Source: Nostoc sp. FACHB-152 (GTDB taxonomy: Bacteria > Cyanobacteriota > Cyanobacteriia > Cyanobacteriales > Nostocaceae). Taken from it: a DNA stretch of 64,000 nt. Both the position numbers and the translations under genes were made by a program. The DNA lies in NCBI RefSeq assembly GCF_014697475.1, contig NZ_JACJRV010000017.1, forward strand, positions 45,501-109,500, given 5' to 3'. Position 1 is the stretch's first letter. Each line of letters starts with the position of its first letter. Shown here piece by piece: positions 9,895-18,685 of the stretch. The notes under the pieces were generated by a model that was given only the letters and a program-made list of their open reading frames with translations, was not told the DNA's origin and searched no databases.

Positions 9895-9920
9895 GCAGAT
9901 TTATATCAATATAAATCTGC
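9895..9920. repeat. 26-base perfect palindrome in the same spacer
   Basis: Arms GCAGATTTATAT (9895-9906) and ATATAAATCTGC (9909-9920) flank a CA centre. There is no T-run on either side, so a terminator is not favoured; operator or structural RNA element are the alternatives. Confidence 0.55.
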
Positions 9921-10336
9921 TGCGTCTGGCGAATCTTAAAATTCGGCAAGTAATTGTTGATGCTGGCACTTATTTTATTATTGATAGTCACCCAGTTATT
10001 CTATAAGAAGCAGAGTTGTTGATAGCGATCGCCATAAATCTAGACTATCTTATATGTAGATTTTTAAGTTCTAAATGACTGAGTTTGTCAAAAAATAATT
10101 TTGTTAGATTAAGGTTAAATTAGCCATCTTTAAAGCTAACTAGATAGCTTAACTTCTAATTCATTGGTTGAATATGGTATTTTTCGGCACATTCTATTCA
10201 ACAATAATTTTGATTACTCAGTATCACCTTGTACCTAAACTAATTTTTTATTGAATAATTTAATTAAAAATTTTTACCGAAATTACCATTTAGTTAGCCA
10301 TCCCGACATTGGCTTGTTATATTGTACTAAATAACT

Positions 10337-11089
10337 ATGTATGTGATTGTGGGGAAAGCTGTGCGTAATGATTTACATGGTTTAGAAATTAGTCCAAAAG
10401 AACTACAACAATTAACTAATTTACCTGTTAAGTATCAACTAGTTTTAATTACCAATCCTCTTAAAGGGTTTAGTAAACAAATTTTATATAAAATGAAAGG
10501 TTCAGAAGGAGCTACTGTAATTTTTATTAGCTTCTCTATATTTGTGTTTAGCTATCTAATTTTTGATATCGTTATTAGGTTATTTGCTAATTGGGTAACA
10601 ATCCCATCTTGGATATTATTATTAATCTTGGGCTTGGTTGGCAGTGCTGTAATGCAGGGAATTTTTTATGGGGTATGGCGCAATGCCTTAAAAACGTTAA
10701 AAAAGAGTATGACTTACTCTCTAGAAATTCTCTTAGATGATGTAGAGAGATATAATTCTATAATTAGAGCGATAGATATTAATGACCAAATAGAAGACGC
10801 TGGCAATCCAGATGTTACTATCAAAGAAAGAGACAGGGTAATTGCAGCACTGAAACTCACTAGAGCCGATTTAGTACGGGCTTTAAAAACAGAAAGAATT
10901 TTGCGAGAAAATCAAAATTTCATTCTTGGTAACACTGAGCTATTTGCCAATAATCTAGCAAATTTAACAGCAATGCAAGTTACAGAAAAAGCTACCGAAC
11001 ATGGCAAGTTATTAAATGAAGCATTGCAGATTGCTTTAGATGTACAGTATGAAATGAAAAAATTACAAAGTCACGGGGGAGATCTGTAA
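10337..11089 (+). CDS. Two-TM membrane protein with cytoplasmic coiled-coil tail, unknown
   Basis: A 250-residue protein I do not recognise by function. Two hydrophobic segments lie near residues 58-82 and 91-113, separated by a short turn, and residues ~115-245 are a charged, helical, probably coiled-coil region (KERDRVIAALKLTRADLVRALK...). The N-terminal ~55 residues are soluble. Topology suggests a hairpin in the membrane with both ends in the cytoplasm. It stands alone between two spacers and reads as a conserved hypothetical of filamentous cyanobacteria; the codon pattern is ordinary for the window. Confidence 0.7.
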   Translation: MYVIVGKAVRNDLHGLEISPKELQQLTNLPVKYQLVLITNPLKGFSKQILYKMKGSEGATVIFISFSIFVFSYLIFDIVIRLFANWVTIPSWILLLILGLVGSAVMQGIFYGVWRNALKTLKKSMTYSLEILLDDVERYNSIIRAIDINDQIEDAGNPDVTIKERDRVIAALKLTRADLVRALKTERILRENQNFILGNTELFANNLANLTAMQVTEKATEHGKLLNEALQIALDVQYEMKKLQSHGGDL

Positions 11090-11191
11090 ACAGTCCCCAA
11101 TTTTAATTTTTAACCGGTCGAGATGCCCAGCATTACAATTACCGATCTAACATAAATAAGTGTAAATTAAATTAAGCGATCGCCTACAGGC

Positions 11192-11959
11192 ATGGACTGG
11201 AAAGAAATTAGAGGTAACTGGGTACTCATTCCCCAAAATCCCATCGGGATTATACATTTTTTAGGAGGCGCGTTTGTCGCCACTGCGCCACACCTGACTT
11301 ACCGTTGGTTATTAGAACAGTTAGCCAGTAAGGGATATGTTGTCATCGCTACTCCCTTTGTGAATACATTAGATCATATAGCGATCGCTCAATCTGTACT
11401 GCTGAACTTTGAACGTACTCTAGAACGCTTGCATGACTCTGCTTTACTGCGTAAGCTTTATCTCCCCACCTATGGTATTGGACACAGCATGGGTTGCAAA
11501 CTCCATTTGCTTATAGGTAGCCTTTGTCCTGTAGACAGAGCCGGAAATATTTTAATATCCTTCAATAATTATGCTGCTAAAGATGCTATTCCTTTAGTAG
11601 AGCAGTTAAATTCTGCTTTGACGATTGAGTTTACGCCATCACCATTAGAAACGAACAAAATTGTGCAGGAAGGTTATAAAGTCCGTCGTAATTTATTAAT
11701 TAAATTTAATAACGATACCCTCGACCAATCAGCAGTTTTAACCAAAATTTTACAACAACGCTTTCCAGAGATGGTGACGGCACAAACATTGCCTGGAAGC
11801 CATACAACCCCATTGGGACAAGACATCAAATGGCAACCAGGAACTTCATTTACTCCCTTTGATGCCTTTGGGCAATGGTTTAAGCAAGAGGTATATCGAG
11901 ACTTAAATCAACTCAGACGTGCGATTCTTTTGTGGCTGAATCCTTTGTCATCACCATAA
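11192..11959 (+). CDS. DUF1350 alpha/beta-hydrolase-like protein
   Basis: A 255-residue soluble protein of the DUF1350 family, which is conserved in cyanobacteria and plastids and has an alpha/beta-hydrolase fold. Family features seen: WVLIPQNPIGIIHFLGGAF at the N-terminus, then YGIGHSMGCKLHLLIGS, whose GHSMG is a nucleophile-elbow-like motif, and GSHTTPLGQD near residue 202. The substrate is unknown. The start ATG at 11192 follows a HIP1 site. It is separated from both neighbours and appears monocistronic. Confidence 0.82.
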   Translation: MDWKEIRGNWVLIPQNPIGIIHFLGGAFVATAPHLTYRWLLEQLASKGYVVIATPFVNTLDHIAIAQSVLLNFERTLERLHDSALLRKLYLPTYGIGHSMGCKLHLLIGSLCPVDRAGNILISFNNYAAKDAIPLVEQLNSALTIEFTPSPLETNKIVQEGYKVRRNLLIKFNNDTLDQSAVLTKILQQRFPEMVTAQTLPGSHTTPLGQDIKWQPGTSFTPFDAFGQWFKQEVYRDLNQLRRAILLWLNPLSSP

Positions 11960-12121
11960 GTTGTTATTAACCTTGAATTACTAGCAAAATTATGAATAAT
12001 TGGGATAGGTTATTCAAATATTAGATGACAGTTAGACAGGTTGATATTCAGACTGTTAAAAAGCAATATAATCACTAACCTATCCATCTGGGATTGTCAA
12101 TAATTATTGATAATATTTTAT

Positions 12122-13258
12122 ATGTTCCAAATATTAGTAATTGATGATGATTATACTATACAAATATTTCTCAAAAGGTTGTTAGAAAAACAAGGTTATC
12201 AAGTAATTACTGCCAGCAATGGTAAAGAAGGAATTGCCAAAGCAACTACTTGCCACCCAGCACTAATTATTTGTGATTGGATTATGCCAGTACTCAATGG
12301 GCTGGAAGTATGTAAGTATATTAAATCTGACCCCGATTTATCAACCAGTTTTTTTATTTTATTAACATCTTTAGACTCAGTTGCCGATCGCGTCAAGGGA
12401 TTAGATGCGGGTGCAGATGATTTTATCTCTAAACCTATAGAACAAAATGAATTAAAAGCCAGAGTCAGGGCAGGATTACGGCTGCATCAATTAAGTCGAG
12501 ATTTACAAACCCAAAAACAGCTTTTAGAAACAGAATTAGCCGAAGCAGCAGACTATGTGCGATCGCTTTTACCTCTACCCATAACTGAACCATTACACAT
12601 CAATTCTTATTTCATTCCTTCACGCCAACTCGGTGGTGATTGTTTTGATTATTACTGGCTAGACTCTAATTATTTAGCAGTTTATTTATTAGATACTGCT
12701 GGACATGGGCTGAAAGCGACACTCCCATCTATTTCTGTACTAAATTTGTTGCGTTCCCGCGCCCTTAAAGGTCTAAATTACTATCAACCTAGTGAAGTAA
12801 TTACAGCTTTAAATGAAACCTTTCAGATGAATTACCAAAATGATAAATATTTTACTATTTGGTACGGTGTTTATAACGTGGCTAAACGGCAATTAACTTA
12901 TGCCAGTGCTGGGCATCCCCCAGCAATATTAATCTCAGGCCAATCTCCAAATAAATTAGAAGTTCAACTATTAAGAACTCCTGGTATGCCTGTTGGGATG
13001 TTTCCTGAAGCAAAATACGTTGATGCTTACTGTGAAATTGAAAATTTTAGTAATCTTTATATTTTTAGCGATGGTGCTTACGAAATTACGAAGACAGATG
13101 GCACACTTTGGAGTCTGGATGGTTTAATTCAAATTCTGACGAGCATACAAAATACTATTGATTGCCCCCTCGAACAGGTATTGAATTATCTCATCGCTTT
13201 AAACTCCAAAGAGGCTTTTGAAGATGATTTATCAATCTTACAGATTAAATTCGATTAA
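12122..13258 (+). CDS. Response regulator with PP2C-type (SpoIIE) phosphatase output
   Basis: About 378 residues. The N-terminal receiver begins FQILVIDDDYT, carries the phospho-acceptor in IICDWIMPVLNGLEV and the conserved Lys in DDFISKPIEQNELKARV. A short coiled linker leads to a SpoIIE/PP2C phosphatase domain (GGDCFDYYWL, DTAGHGLKATLPS, YASAGHPPAILIS, LYIFSDGAYEI, EDDLSILQIKF), with the metal-binding aspartates in place. Such proteins dephosphorylate STAS anti-anti-sigma proteins, and a STAS gene lies tail-to-tail. I use ATG 12122, since M-F-Q-I-L-V is the normal receiver start; an upstream in-frame TTG at 12107 is less likely. Confidence 0.88.
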   Translation: MFQILVIDDDYTIQIFLKRLLEKQGYQVITASNGKEGIAKATTCHPALIICDWIMPVLNGLEVCKYIKSDPDLSTSFFILLTSLDSVADRVKGLDAGADDFISKPIEQNELKARVRAGLRLHQLSRDLQTQKQLLETELAEAADYVRSLLPLPITEPLHINSYFIPSRQLGGDCFDYYWLDSNYLAVYLLDTAGHGLKATLPSISVLNLLRSRALKGLNYYQPSEVITALNETFQMNYQNDKYFTIWYGVYNVAKRQLTYASAGHPPAILISGQSPNKLEVQLLRTPGMPVGMFPEAKYVDAYCEIENFSNLYIFSDGAYEITKTDGTLWSLDGLIQILTSIQNTIDCPLEQVLNYLIALNSKEAFEDDLSILQIKFD

Positions 13259-13581
13259 CTCTTGGAGAGTACAACTTGATGAAACTCATCTTGACTAGGG
13301 AAAATTTCAATCACTTTATCCATACCAGTCAATTCAAATAAGATTCTTACTTGTTCATTAATAGAGCAGAGAACTAATTTAGTGCCTGCTGCCCTTAATG
13401 TTTTGAAGGCTAATACTAAAGAACCCAGTGCAGAACTGTCCATAAAAGTTACATCCTGACAGTCAACTAGAACAATTTCTGCACCACTATCTTGCAGGAG
13501 AGTAATATTTTCTCTTAATTCGTGTGAATTTGCGTTATTAATAATGCCGTTCAGCTTAATAACTTTCACTTGCTGATTCAT
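13255..13581 (-). CDS. STAS-domain anti-sigma-factor antagonist
   Basis: A 108-residue single-domain STAS protein (SpoIIAA/RsbV family). The phosphorylatable serine lies in the conserved VDCQDVTFMDSSALGSLVLA segment; the length fits the family. In partner switching the unphosphorylated form binds an anti-sigma/serine kinase, and the PP2C protein encoded opposite is the natural activator. The two genes converge so tightly that their stop codons overlap within TTAA at 13255-13258. No anti-sigma kinase gene is in the window, so the target is unknown. Confidence 0.88.
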   Translation of the reverse strand: MNQQVKVIKLNGIINNANSHELRENITLLQDSGAEIVLVDCQDVTFMDSSALGSLVLAFKTLRAAGTKLVLCSINEQVRILFELTGMDKVIEIFPSQDEFHQVVLSKS

Positions 13582-13848
13582 ATTATTTTATCTCCGATTG
13601 TTGTAAAAAAAAACTGAGGTAATTTTGCTAGTATTATATACTAATAACCAATTTGATAAAAACTAGCAAAAAAATCTACCTATTATTAGCTAATTGCTAA
13701 AAAAACTATTGCTGATAGGTGGGTATTTAAAATACATATTTTAATTTTAGGAATAACCCAAAAAATATTAAAGGTTAATAGCAAATTAAGAAGTATCCAT
13801 AGTTTTATTTACTTAATTACGTAAGAATACCATAAAGACATTACTCAA

Positions 13849-13882
13849 CAAACTTTAAATTCACTTAGTAATTTAAAGTTTG
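13849..13882. repeat. Perfect hairpin, 13-base arms
   Basis: CAAACTTTAAATT (13849-13861) and AATTTAAAGTTTG (13870-13882) around an eight-base loop. It lies 270 bases upstream of the STAS gene and far from any stop codon, so it may be a regulatory palindrome or part of an unannotated RNA. Confidence 0.5.
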
Positions 13883-14381
13883 CATTTAATTTCTGCAAAG
13901 TTTGATGGAACTATAACTTATCAATAAGCTCAGCAAGTTAGATATATAAACATAACTGAGCATGGGAAATAGTTTTTGTATCAGTTGCACCAGAACAGGG
14001 TTAAAAAAACTAATATTACGTGAAATCAACTAAAATTCTAAATTATTAGAAGGTTAACTACCGCCTGATAACACAACTCATCTATACTAAAAAGCCAAAT
14101 TTTTCTATGTGGCAACTTTAGGGGATAATAGTTATTGCGTATTTTCAAGGATCACGATCAGTCTGTAATTAAAATTGAGTAATCTATAATGCACCTGTGT
14201 TGTATCCAATAATTTAATTTTTTAGTTGCTTTCTCTAGCCTAATTAATATTCATCAGCATTTCAGCCCTTAATTCCTGAAAGGTTAATCTATTAAAGTTG
14301 CTCAGTTTTTTTGAGAAAAGCACCTTCATTTTTTATTATTCCCAATATTTGTAATTTTATTAACAAAGATTTTTGCTGCTA

Positions 14382-14496
14382 AGGGACTTCCAACTAAAAA
14401 AATATCCACTCATTAGGGGTAGCAGAGGGAGAAAAAGATTCTTTTTCAATATCTTTGATGGTTAATGATTGAATAATTTAATTTCTGGAAGTCCCT
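14382..14496. mobile_element. Putative 115-base MITE with 11-base terminal inverted repeats
   Basis: AGGGACTTCCA at 14382-14392 is the exact reverse complement of TGGAAGTCCCT at 14486-14496. The interior is non-coding and A/T-rich with a GGGGTAGCAGAGGGAG patch. Size, perfect termini and lack of coding potential fit a miniature inverted-repeat element; no second copy was found here and no clear target duplication is visible. Confidence 0.5.
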
Positions 14497-14541
14497 AAAA
14501 ATAAAGAGTTGAGATGCAATTTTCAACTTCGTAAATCTTTG

Positions 14542-15198
14542 TTATGTGGGTTGCACTTTAGCTCGGTAAAGTAGCTTATCTCCTTGCACATAGCCAGTGT
14601 AACGGACTTTGACTAATTCACCTGGCTGTGCTGTTCCTTCTAATAATTGGTGCTTTTGGGGATCGTAAGGTATTTCTGCACCTACAGGTGCGATCGCTTC
14701 TACACCCCAATTCTGTAAAAGTTTTTTCAGTGGATTCTCGACTAACGGTAGTATCTTCACCGCCTCTAGCTGCGGATTTTCTCGTGCTTTTTGGGCAGCT
14801 GCGGGGAACTGCAATAACAAAGATTCCAGCAGTTGTAAACTCGACTGCTGGAATTGTTGGAGTAGTAGCTCTCGCTGTTGTTCTATTTGTAATTGCGATC
14901 GCTGATATTCTTTTTTTAAATCTGCAATCTCTTGTAACAACTGCTGAGTAGATACTCCATTACCTTGGCTCAAATTGGCTGTTGAAAAAGTCGTTACTAA
15001 TTCACTTAAAGATAACTGGAGAACTGATGACAACTTCAACAGCACATCTACTCGCATTTGCGCCACTTCTCCCCGTCGCAACCGCAAGATTTGCCGCTCT
15101 GAGACACCAGCCGCTTTACTCAAAGCTTTAAAACTCGTAATCTCAACCTTTTGGTTTAAATCTTGCAGTTTTTGGGTGTAATCAGTAGTATTTGCCAT
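14542..15198 (-). CDS. HTH domain fused to a GrpE-like C-terminal domain
   Basis: A 218-residue protein. Residues ~18-70 form an XRE-type helix-turn-helix (SFKALSKAAGVSERQILRLR...MRVDVLLKLSSVL). Residues ~85-135 are Gln-rich and coiled-coil. The C-terminal ~60 residues (PVGAEIPYDPQKHQLLEG, then PGELVKVRYTGYV and KLLYRAKVQP) resemble the beta-domain of GrpE, the nucleotide-exchange factor for DnaK. The whole therefore looks like a DNA-binding GrpE relative, perhaps linking Hsp70 state to transcription; that role is inference. It is upstream-adjacent to dps, on the same strand. Confidence 0.75.
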   Translation of the reverse strand: MANTTDYTQKLQDLNQKVEITSFKALSKAAGVSERQILRLRRGEVAQMRVDVLLKLSSVLQLSLSELVTTFSTANLSQGNGVSTQQLLQEIADLKKEYQRSQLQIEQQRELLLQQFQQSSLQLLESLLLQFPAAAQKARENPQLEAVKILPLVENPLKKLLQNWGVEAIAPVGAEIPYDPQKHQLLEGTAQPGELVKVRYTGYVQGDKLLYRAKVQPT

Positions 15199-15280
15199 TT
15201 TTTACTAGAGAATAGGTACTTAAGGATGGGGATTGGTAATTTTCCCTATTCTCTACTCCCCACTCCCCATTCCCTAATTC

Positions 15281-15772
15281 TTATTCTTCCAGTAAACTTC
15301 TCAACATCCAAGCGGTCTTTTCATGAACTTGCATCCGTTGAGTTAATAAATCAGCAGTGGGTTCGTCGTTAACTTCATCTACTACAGGGAAAATAGACCG
15401 AGCGGTTCGCACTACGGCTTCTTGTCCTTCAACTAGCAATTGAATCATTTCCTTAGCTTTAGGAACTCCAGGCGTTTCAGGAATCGAACTCAGCTTGGCA
15501 TACTCACTGTAAGTTCCTGGCGCGGGATAACCCAAAGCTCTAATTCGTTCAGCAATCAAATCTACTGCTAAGGCCAATTCTGTATACTGGGTTTCAAACA
15601 TGAGGTGCAATGTTTGGAACATTGGGCCTGTAACATTCCAGTGGAAGTTATGGGTTTTTAGATAAAGTGTATATGTATCAGCCAGCAGGCGAGACAAACC
15701 TTCAGCAATTTTTGTCCGGCTTTCTTGATCAATGCCGATATTTACATTTTTTACGGTTGGTTGAGATGACAT
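15281..15772 (-). CDS. dps: Dps-family DNA-binding ferritin-like protein
   Basis: A 163-residue four-helix ferritin-like protein. Dps ferroxidase signatures are present: [12 protein letters not shown] with the ligating histidine, then [22 protein letters not shown] with the acidic ligands. Dps dodecamers oxidise Fe2+ with H2O2 and protect DNA. The ATG at 15772 is preceded on its strand by AGGAGAAAATT, a good ribosome-binding site. It is flanked by the HTH-GrpE gene and sulfiredoxin, all on the minus strand, giving a peroxide-stress neighbourhood. Confidence 0.92.
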   Translation of the reverse strand: MSSQPTVKNVNIGIDQESRTKIAEGLSRLLADTYTLYLKTHNFHWNVTGPMFQTLHLMFETQYTELALAVDLIAERIRALGYPAPGTYSEYAKLSSIPETPGVPKAKEMIQLLVEGQEAVVRTARSIFPVVDEVNDEPTADLLTQRMQVHEKTAWMLRSLLEE

Positions 15773-15907
15773 AATTTTCTCCTAAACTTATTATTTGAGA
15801 ATTAGGACTAGCAAAGATGAAGTTGAAAGGCTGAGTTATGAAATTACCCTTCGGGATACCACCCAAAGGGTGTCTACATACTTCATAATTTACACTTCAT
15901 ACTTTCC

Positions 15908-16171
15908 CTAAGCTAAGTGCATCTTGAGAACGCTGCGAGGAGCTTTACGGACTCTGGCTAATATGGTGTCTTGGCCAAGACGCTGGCAAGCTTCATAACG
16001 GTGGCAACCAGAAAAGCCATAATACTGTCCGTCTACTTCTAGAACATCAATAGGTTCTTGCTGCCCAATTTCTGCAATTGATTCCATTAAGTCTTGGACT
16101 TTGTTGGGATCGTTGGCACGGGGCAAGGGACGTTTGATTTGATTTAGTGGGATCTCTTGGACTTTAACCAT
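15908..16171 (-). CDS. srx: Sulfiredoxin
   Basis: An 87-residue ParB/sulfiredoxin-fold protein. The signature FSGCHRYEA places the catalytic cysteine at position 56, and the N-terminal IPLNQIKRPLPR is typical. Sulfiredoxin uses ATP and a thiol to reduce the sulfinic acid of hyperoxidised 2-Cys peroxiredoxins. The full-length match to stand-alone cyanobacterial enzymes makes a ParB fragment unlikely. AAGGAG lies just upstream of the ATG on its strand. It is 135 bases upstream of dps. Confidence 0.93.
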   Translation of the reverse strand: MVKVQEIPLNQIKRPLPRANDPNKVQDLMESIAEIGQQEPIDVLEVDGQYYGFSGCHRYEACQRLGQDTILARVRKAPRSVLKMHLA

Positions 16172-16286
16172 AAGGAGTTGATTTAACTAATTTTGTTTTG
16201 TGCCTCTAAATAAATCATAGTCATTATGACTTCGATTTGCAAGTGATTTGGGTAGCTAAATTGGTAATGGGACTATTGGAGCGTTC

Positions 16287-17951
16287 ATGCGACAGAACCA
16301 CTACGCTACGAAGCAAATAGAAATGCCCCGACTCAGAACGAAAGGGCAGAATCTAGTCAAGATAAAGTTTTCGTTTTGGCGTTTATCTTACAGTGTAGTA
16401 ACGGCATTTTGCTTGTTGGGACTGACAGCAGCATCAGGCCCAACCAGCAATGGCAATGATGTGGAATTGAGAGTAGGGATAATACAGAGATTTGGAGAAA
16501 AATCAAAGACGAAATTACAACTAGAACCGACAAAAGGCGATCGCTTGCGGTTAAGATTTCAAGCAGGTAACAAGCTGCAAACCATAGTTACCGAAAAACC
16601 CGTCAAGCTAGAAACAGTCATGCAAGCCTTGCCAAAACCCCTGGTGGAAGAGGTAGTGGTTTTAGGCACATACCGTACCTTTGAAACAGCAGAAGATAGT
16701 GCCAAAAAATGGCGTTCTCAAGGGGTAGAAGTAGAAATATCTCAGCCAGAACGCTGGCAAGTCTGGGCGAAACGCGATGTTTACAGCACTGCTTTACTGC
16801 GACGCTTGCTATTTCAGAATGTGCAGGCTTCGGGAGCAAAAATGGCATATGTCGATACTAAAATCCAGGATAAAGTGCCACGGGTCAGTTGGGTAGTCAA
16901 TGACATCCGTTACAGCCCAAAGGATTTAGCTATTAGTGCTGACAAAAACTTAATTCGGGTTAGTCAAGGTGAAAAACCTGGCACTGGTCGATTATATGCC
17001 GGAAGAATGACATTACAGCCCAATGCCTACGGCACATATACTTTAGTTAATGAAGTACAATTAGAAACTTATTTACGTGGTGTTGTACCCAACGAAATTG
17101 GAACAAACGTACCACAAGCAGCTTTAGAATCCCAAGCAATTCTAGCTCGGACTTATGCTTTGCGGAATTTGCGCCGATTTGCTGTGGATAACTACCAATT
17201 GTGTGCTGATACGCACTGCCAAGTTTATTACGGACTGAGTGGGGCAACAGCCAAAACAGACAAAGCGATCGCTGCTACCAAAGGCATGGTGCTAACTTAC
17301 AACAACCAGCTAGTTGATGCCTTATATTCTTCAACAACTGGTGGTGTGACCGCCTTTTTTAGTGATGTTTGGAATGGAGAAGACCGTCCCTATTTGCGCC
17401 CAGTAGTCGATGCGCCGATTAATTTTTGGAATTTATCGCAACAAAGTTTAGCCGATGAAAAAAACTTCCAGAGATTTATCAGTATGAAGCAAGGCTTCAA
17501 TGAAAGTAACTGGGATATATTTCGATGGAGAAAAGAAACTCCCATTGAAGATATCGCCAAAGATTTGCAAAAATTTTTGCGTGTGAAAAACAGTCCCTAT
17601 GCCAATTTTAAAACCATTGAAGCGATCGCAGTGACAAAACGCAGCCCCAGTGGACGCATTCTCGACCTAGCTGTGAAAACCGATATCGGCATATTTACTT
17701 TACACAAAGACGAAGTACGTAGTGCCTTTGCCGCACCCGTCAGTACATTGTTTTACTTACAACCTTTAAATAAAGGTAAACCAGAATTATGGGGATATGC
17801 TTTTATTGGAGGTGGACTAGGACATGGAGTTGGTTTGAGTCAGACAGGCGCACAAAATTTAGCCAAGCTTGGTTGGTCAACTCCCAAAATTCTTCAGTTC
17901 TATTATCCTGGTACGAAAGTTCAAATTTTCAACGATAAAATTAAGCTATGA
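16287..17951 (+). CDS. SpoIID/LytB-domain protein
   Basis: A 554-residue exported or membrane-anchored protein. A hydrophobic segment near residues 35-50 (SYSVVTAFCLLGLTAASG) acts as signal or anchor. The SpoIID core follows at ~230-540: YLRGVVPNEIG, ALESQAILARTYAL, CADTHCQVYYGL, YSSTTGGVTA and GHGVGLSQTGAQNLAKLGW. SpoIID enzymes are lytic transglycosylases acting on denuded glycan, and cyanobacterial members probably remodel peptidoglycan. An SPOR-like stretch at ~105-170 (VVLGTYRTFETAEDSAKKWRSQG) supports septal peptidoglycan binding. ATG 16287 is used; ATG 16323 is an alternative start. Confidence 0.87.
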   Translation: MRQNHYATKQIEMPRLRTKGQNLVKIKFSFWRLSYSVVTAFCLLGLTAASGPTSNGNDVELRVGIIQRFGEKSKTKLQLEPTKGDRLRLRFQAGNKLQTIVTEKPVKLETVMQALPKPLVEEVVVLGTYRTFETAEDSAKKWRSQGVEVEISQPERWQVWAKRDVYSTALLRRLLFQNVQASGAKMAYVDTKIQDKVPRVSWVVNDIRYSPKDLAISADKNLIRVSQGEKPGTGRLYAGRMTLQPNAYGTYTLVNEVQLETYLRGVVPNEIGTNVPQAALESQAILARTYALRNLRRFAVDNYQLCADTHCQVYYGLSGATAKTDKAIAATKGMVLTYNNQLVDALYSSTTGGVTAFFSDVWNGEDRPYLRPVVDAPINFWNLSQQSLADEKNFQRFISMKQGFNESNWDIFRWRKETPIEDIAKDLQKFLRVKNSPYANFKTIEAIAVTKRSPSGRILDLAVKTDIGIFTLHKDEVRSAFAAPVSTLFYLQPLNKGKPELWGYAFIGGGLGHGVGLSQTGAQNLAKLGWSTPKILQFYYPGTKVQIFNDKIKL

Positions 17952-17964
17952 ACTCAGATTAATT

Positions 17965-17997
17965 AAGCAGTAACACATAAATTTTGTGTTACTGCTT
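17965..17997. terminator. Hairpin after the SpoIID-like gene
   Basis: AAGCAGTAACACA and TGTGTTACTGCTT are exact 13-base arms around a seven-base loop, 13 bases after the stop codon. There is no strong T-run, but its position and stability make it the likely transcript end. Confidence 0.65.
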
Positions 17998-18030
17998 GAG
18001 CGTGAATATACTAGAATTTTTGCCAAACAA

Positions 18031-18094
18031 TTTGAAAAAGCACATTTAGGAAGAACCCAATTCTCCCTAGATGTGCAGCTACCATTTTTTCAAA
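18031..18094 (-). terminator. Terminator hairpin downstream of ferredoxin copy 1
   Basis: Interrupted inverted repeat built from TTTGAAAAA with GCACAT on one side and ATGTGC with TTTTTTCAAA on the other, 45 bases beyond the stop on the minus strand. The same structure follows copy 2, showing that it was part of the duplicated unit. Confidence 0.6.
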
Positions 18095-18137
18095 TTCAAG
18101 AACGTTAGCAACCGATTTTTGTGGAGATACCTAACTT

Positions 18138-18437
18138 TTAGTAAAGGTCTTCTTCTTGGTGGGTGAGGATTGTACAGTCAGAGGTTGGATAAGCAACACA
18201 GGTCAACACATATCCAGCTTCGATTTGATCGTCATCCAAGAAAGATTGGTCAGACTGGTCAACAGTACCACTTTGAATTTTACCTGCACAGGTAGAGCAA
18301 GCACCAGCGCGGCAGGAGGAAGGCAAATCTATGCCTTGGTCTTCAGCAGCGTCTAGAATATATTCATCATCTGGCACCTCTATTGTTTTATTTAAGCCTT
18401 CAGCTTCGTTAATCAGTGTAACTTTGTAAGTTGCCAT
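18138..18437 (-). CDS. petF: [2Fe-2S] plant-type ferredoxin, copy 1
   Basis: A 99-residue ferredoxin. Cluster ligands are Cys42, Cys47, Cys50 (CRAGACSTC) and Cys80 ([11 protein letters not shown]), and the C-terminus EEDLY is typical of vegetative-cell PetF. It carries electrons from photosystem I to FNR, NDH-1, nitrite reductase and others. It differs from the heterocyst FdxH type in its core motifs. AGAGGAA precedes the ATG. It is one half of a tandem duplication with a 548-base period that includes leader and terminator; here Pro-Ser-Ser replaces the Pro-Phe-Ser of copy 2 before the first cysteine. Confidence 0.95.
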   Translation of the reverse strand: MATYKVTLINEAEGLNKTIEVPDDEYILDAAEDQGIDLPSSCRAGACSTCAGKIQSGTVDQSDQSFLDDDQIEAGYVLTCVAYPTSDCTILTHQEEDLY

Positions 18438-18578
18438 TTCAGTATTCCTCTGCTTGATAAACGGCAGTATAAGTTATGCTAAAGCCTGTAAAATCAGGAC
18501 AATAAAGCAGAAGCAAAAAATTTACTTGTGTTTCTACTCAGGGTGGAAATACTCAAGTAGATTTTTCGTCATACCAAG

Positions 18579-18640
18579 TTGAAAAAGCACATATACAAAG
18601 GAGGGAATTTTGATGAATATGTGCTGCTAACATTTTTCAA
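18579..18640 (-). terminator. Terminator hairpin downstream of ferredoxin copy 2
   Basis: TTGAAAAAGCACATAT (18579-18594) pairs with ATATGTGC and ATTTTTCAA (18617-18640), with a central mismatch patch. It lies between the two ferredoxin genes and downstream of copy 2, so each copy can form its own transcript. Confidence 0.65.
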
Positions 18641-18685
18641 CTTTTAGAACTCTTGCAAGAGATTTTTTGTGGAGATACCTAACTC

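Larger units (their letters stand above)
9509..10336. other. 828-base intergenic region with two perfect palindromes
   Basis: Divergent spacer between the SLH-fasciclin gene (-) and the two-TM protein gene (+). It is AT-rich, lacks a convincing ORF, and carries two long perfect hairpins (listed separately) plus a HIP1 site near 10027. It probably contains both promoters and a long 5' leader for the envelope protein. Confidence 0.6.
13582..14541. other. 960-base AT-rich spacer
   Basis: Upstream of the STAS gene and downstream of the HTH-GrpE gene (both minus strand). No coding sequence is supported. It holds one perfect 13-base-arm hairpin (13849-13882) and one 115-base element bounded by 11-base inverted repeats (14382-14496), both listed separately. 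Confidence 0.6.

Noticed and set aside
15908..16171. Considered as a ParB N-terminal fragment
   Set aside because: FSGCHR is the sulfiredoxin signature and the length matches stand-alone sulfiredoxin.
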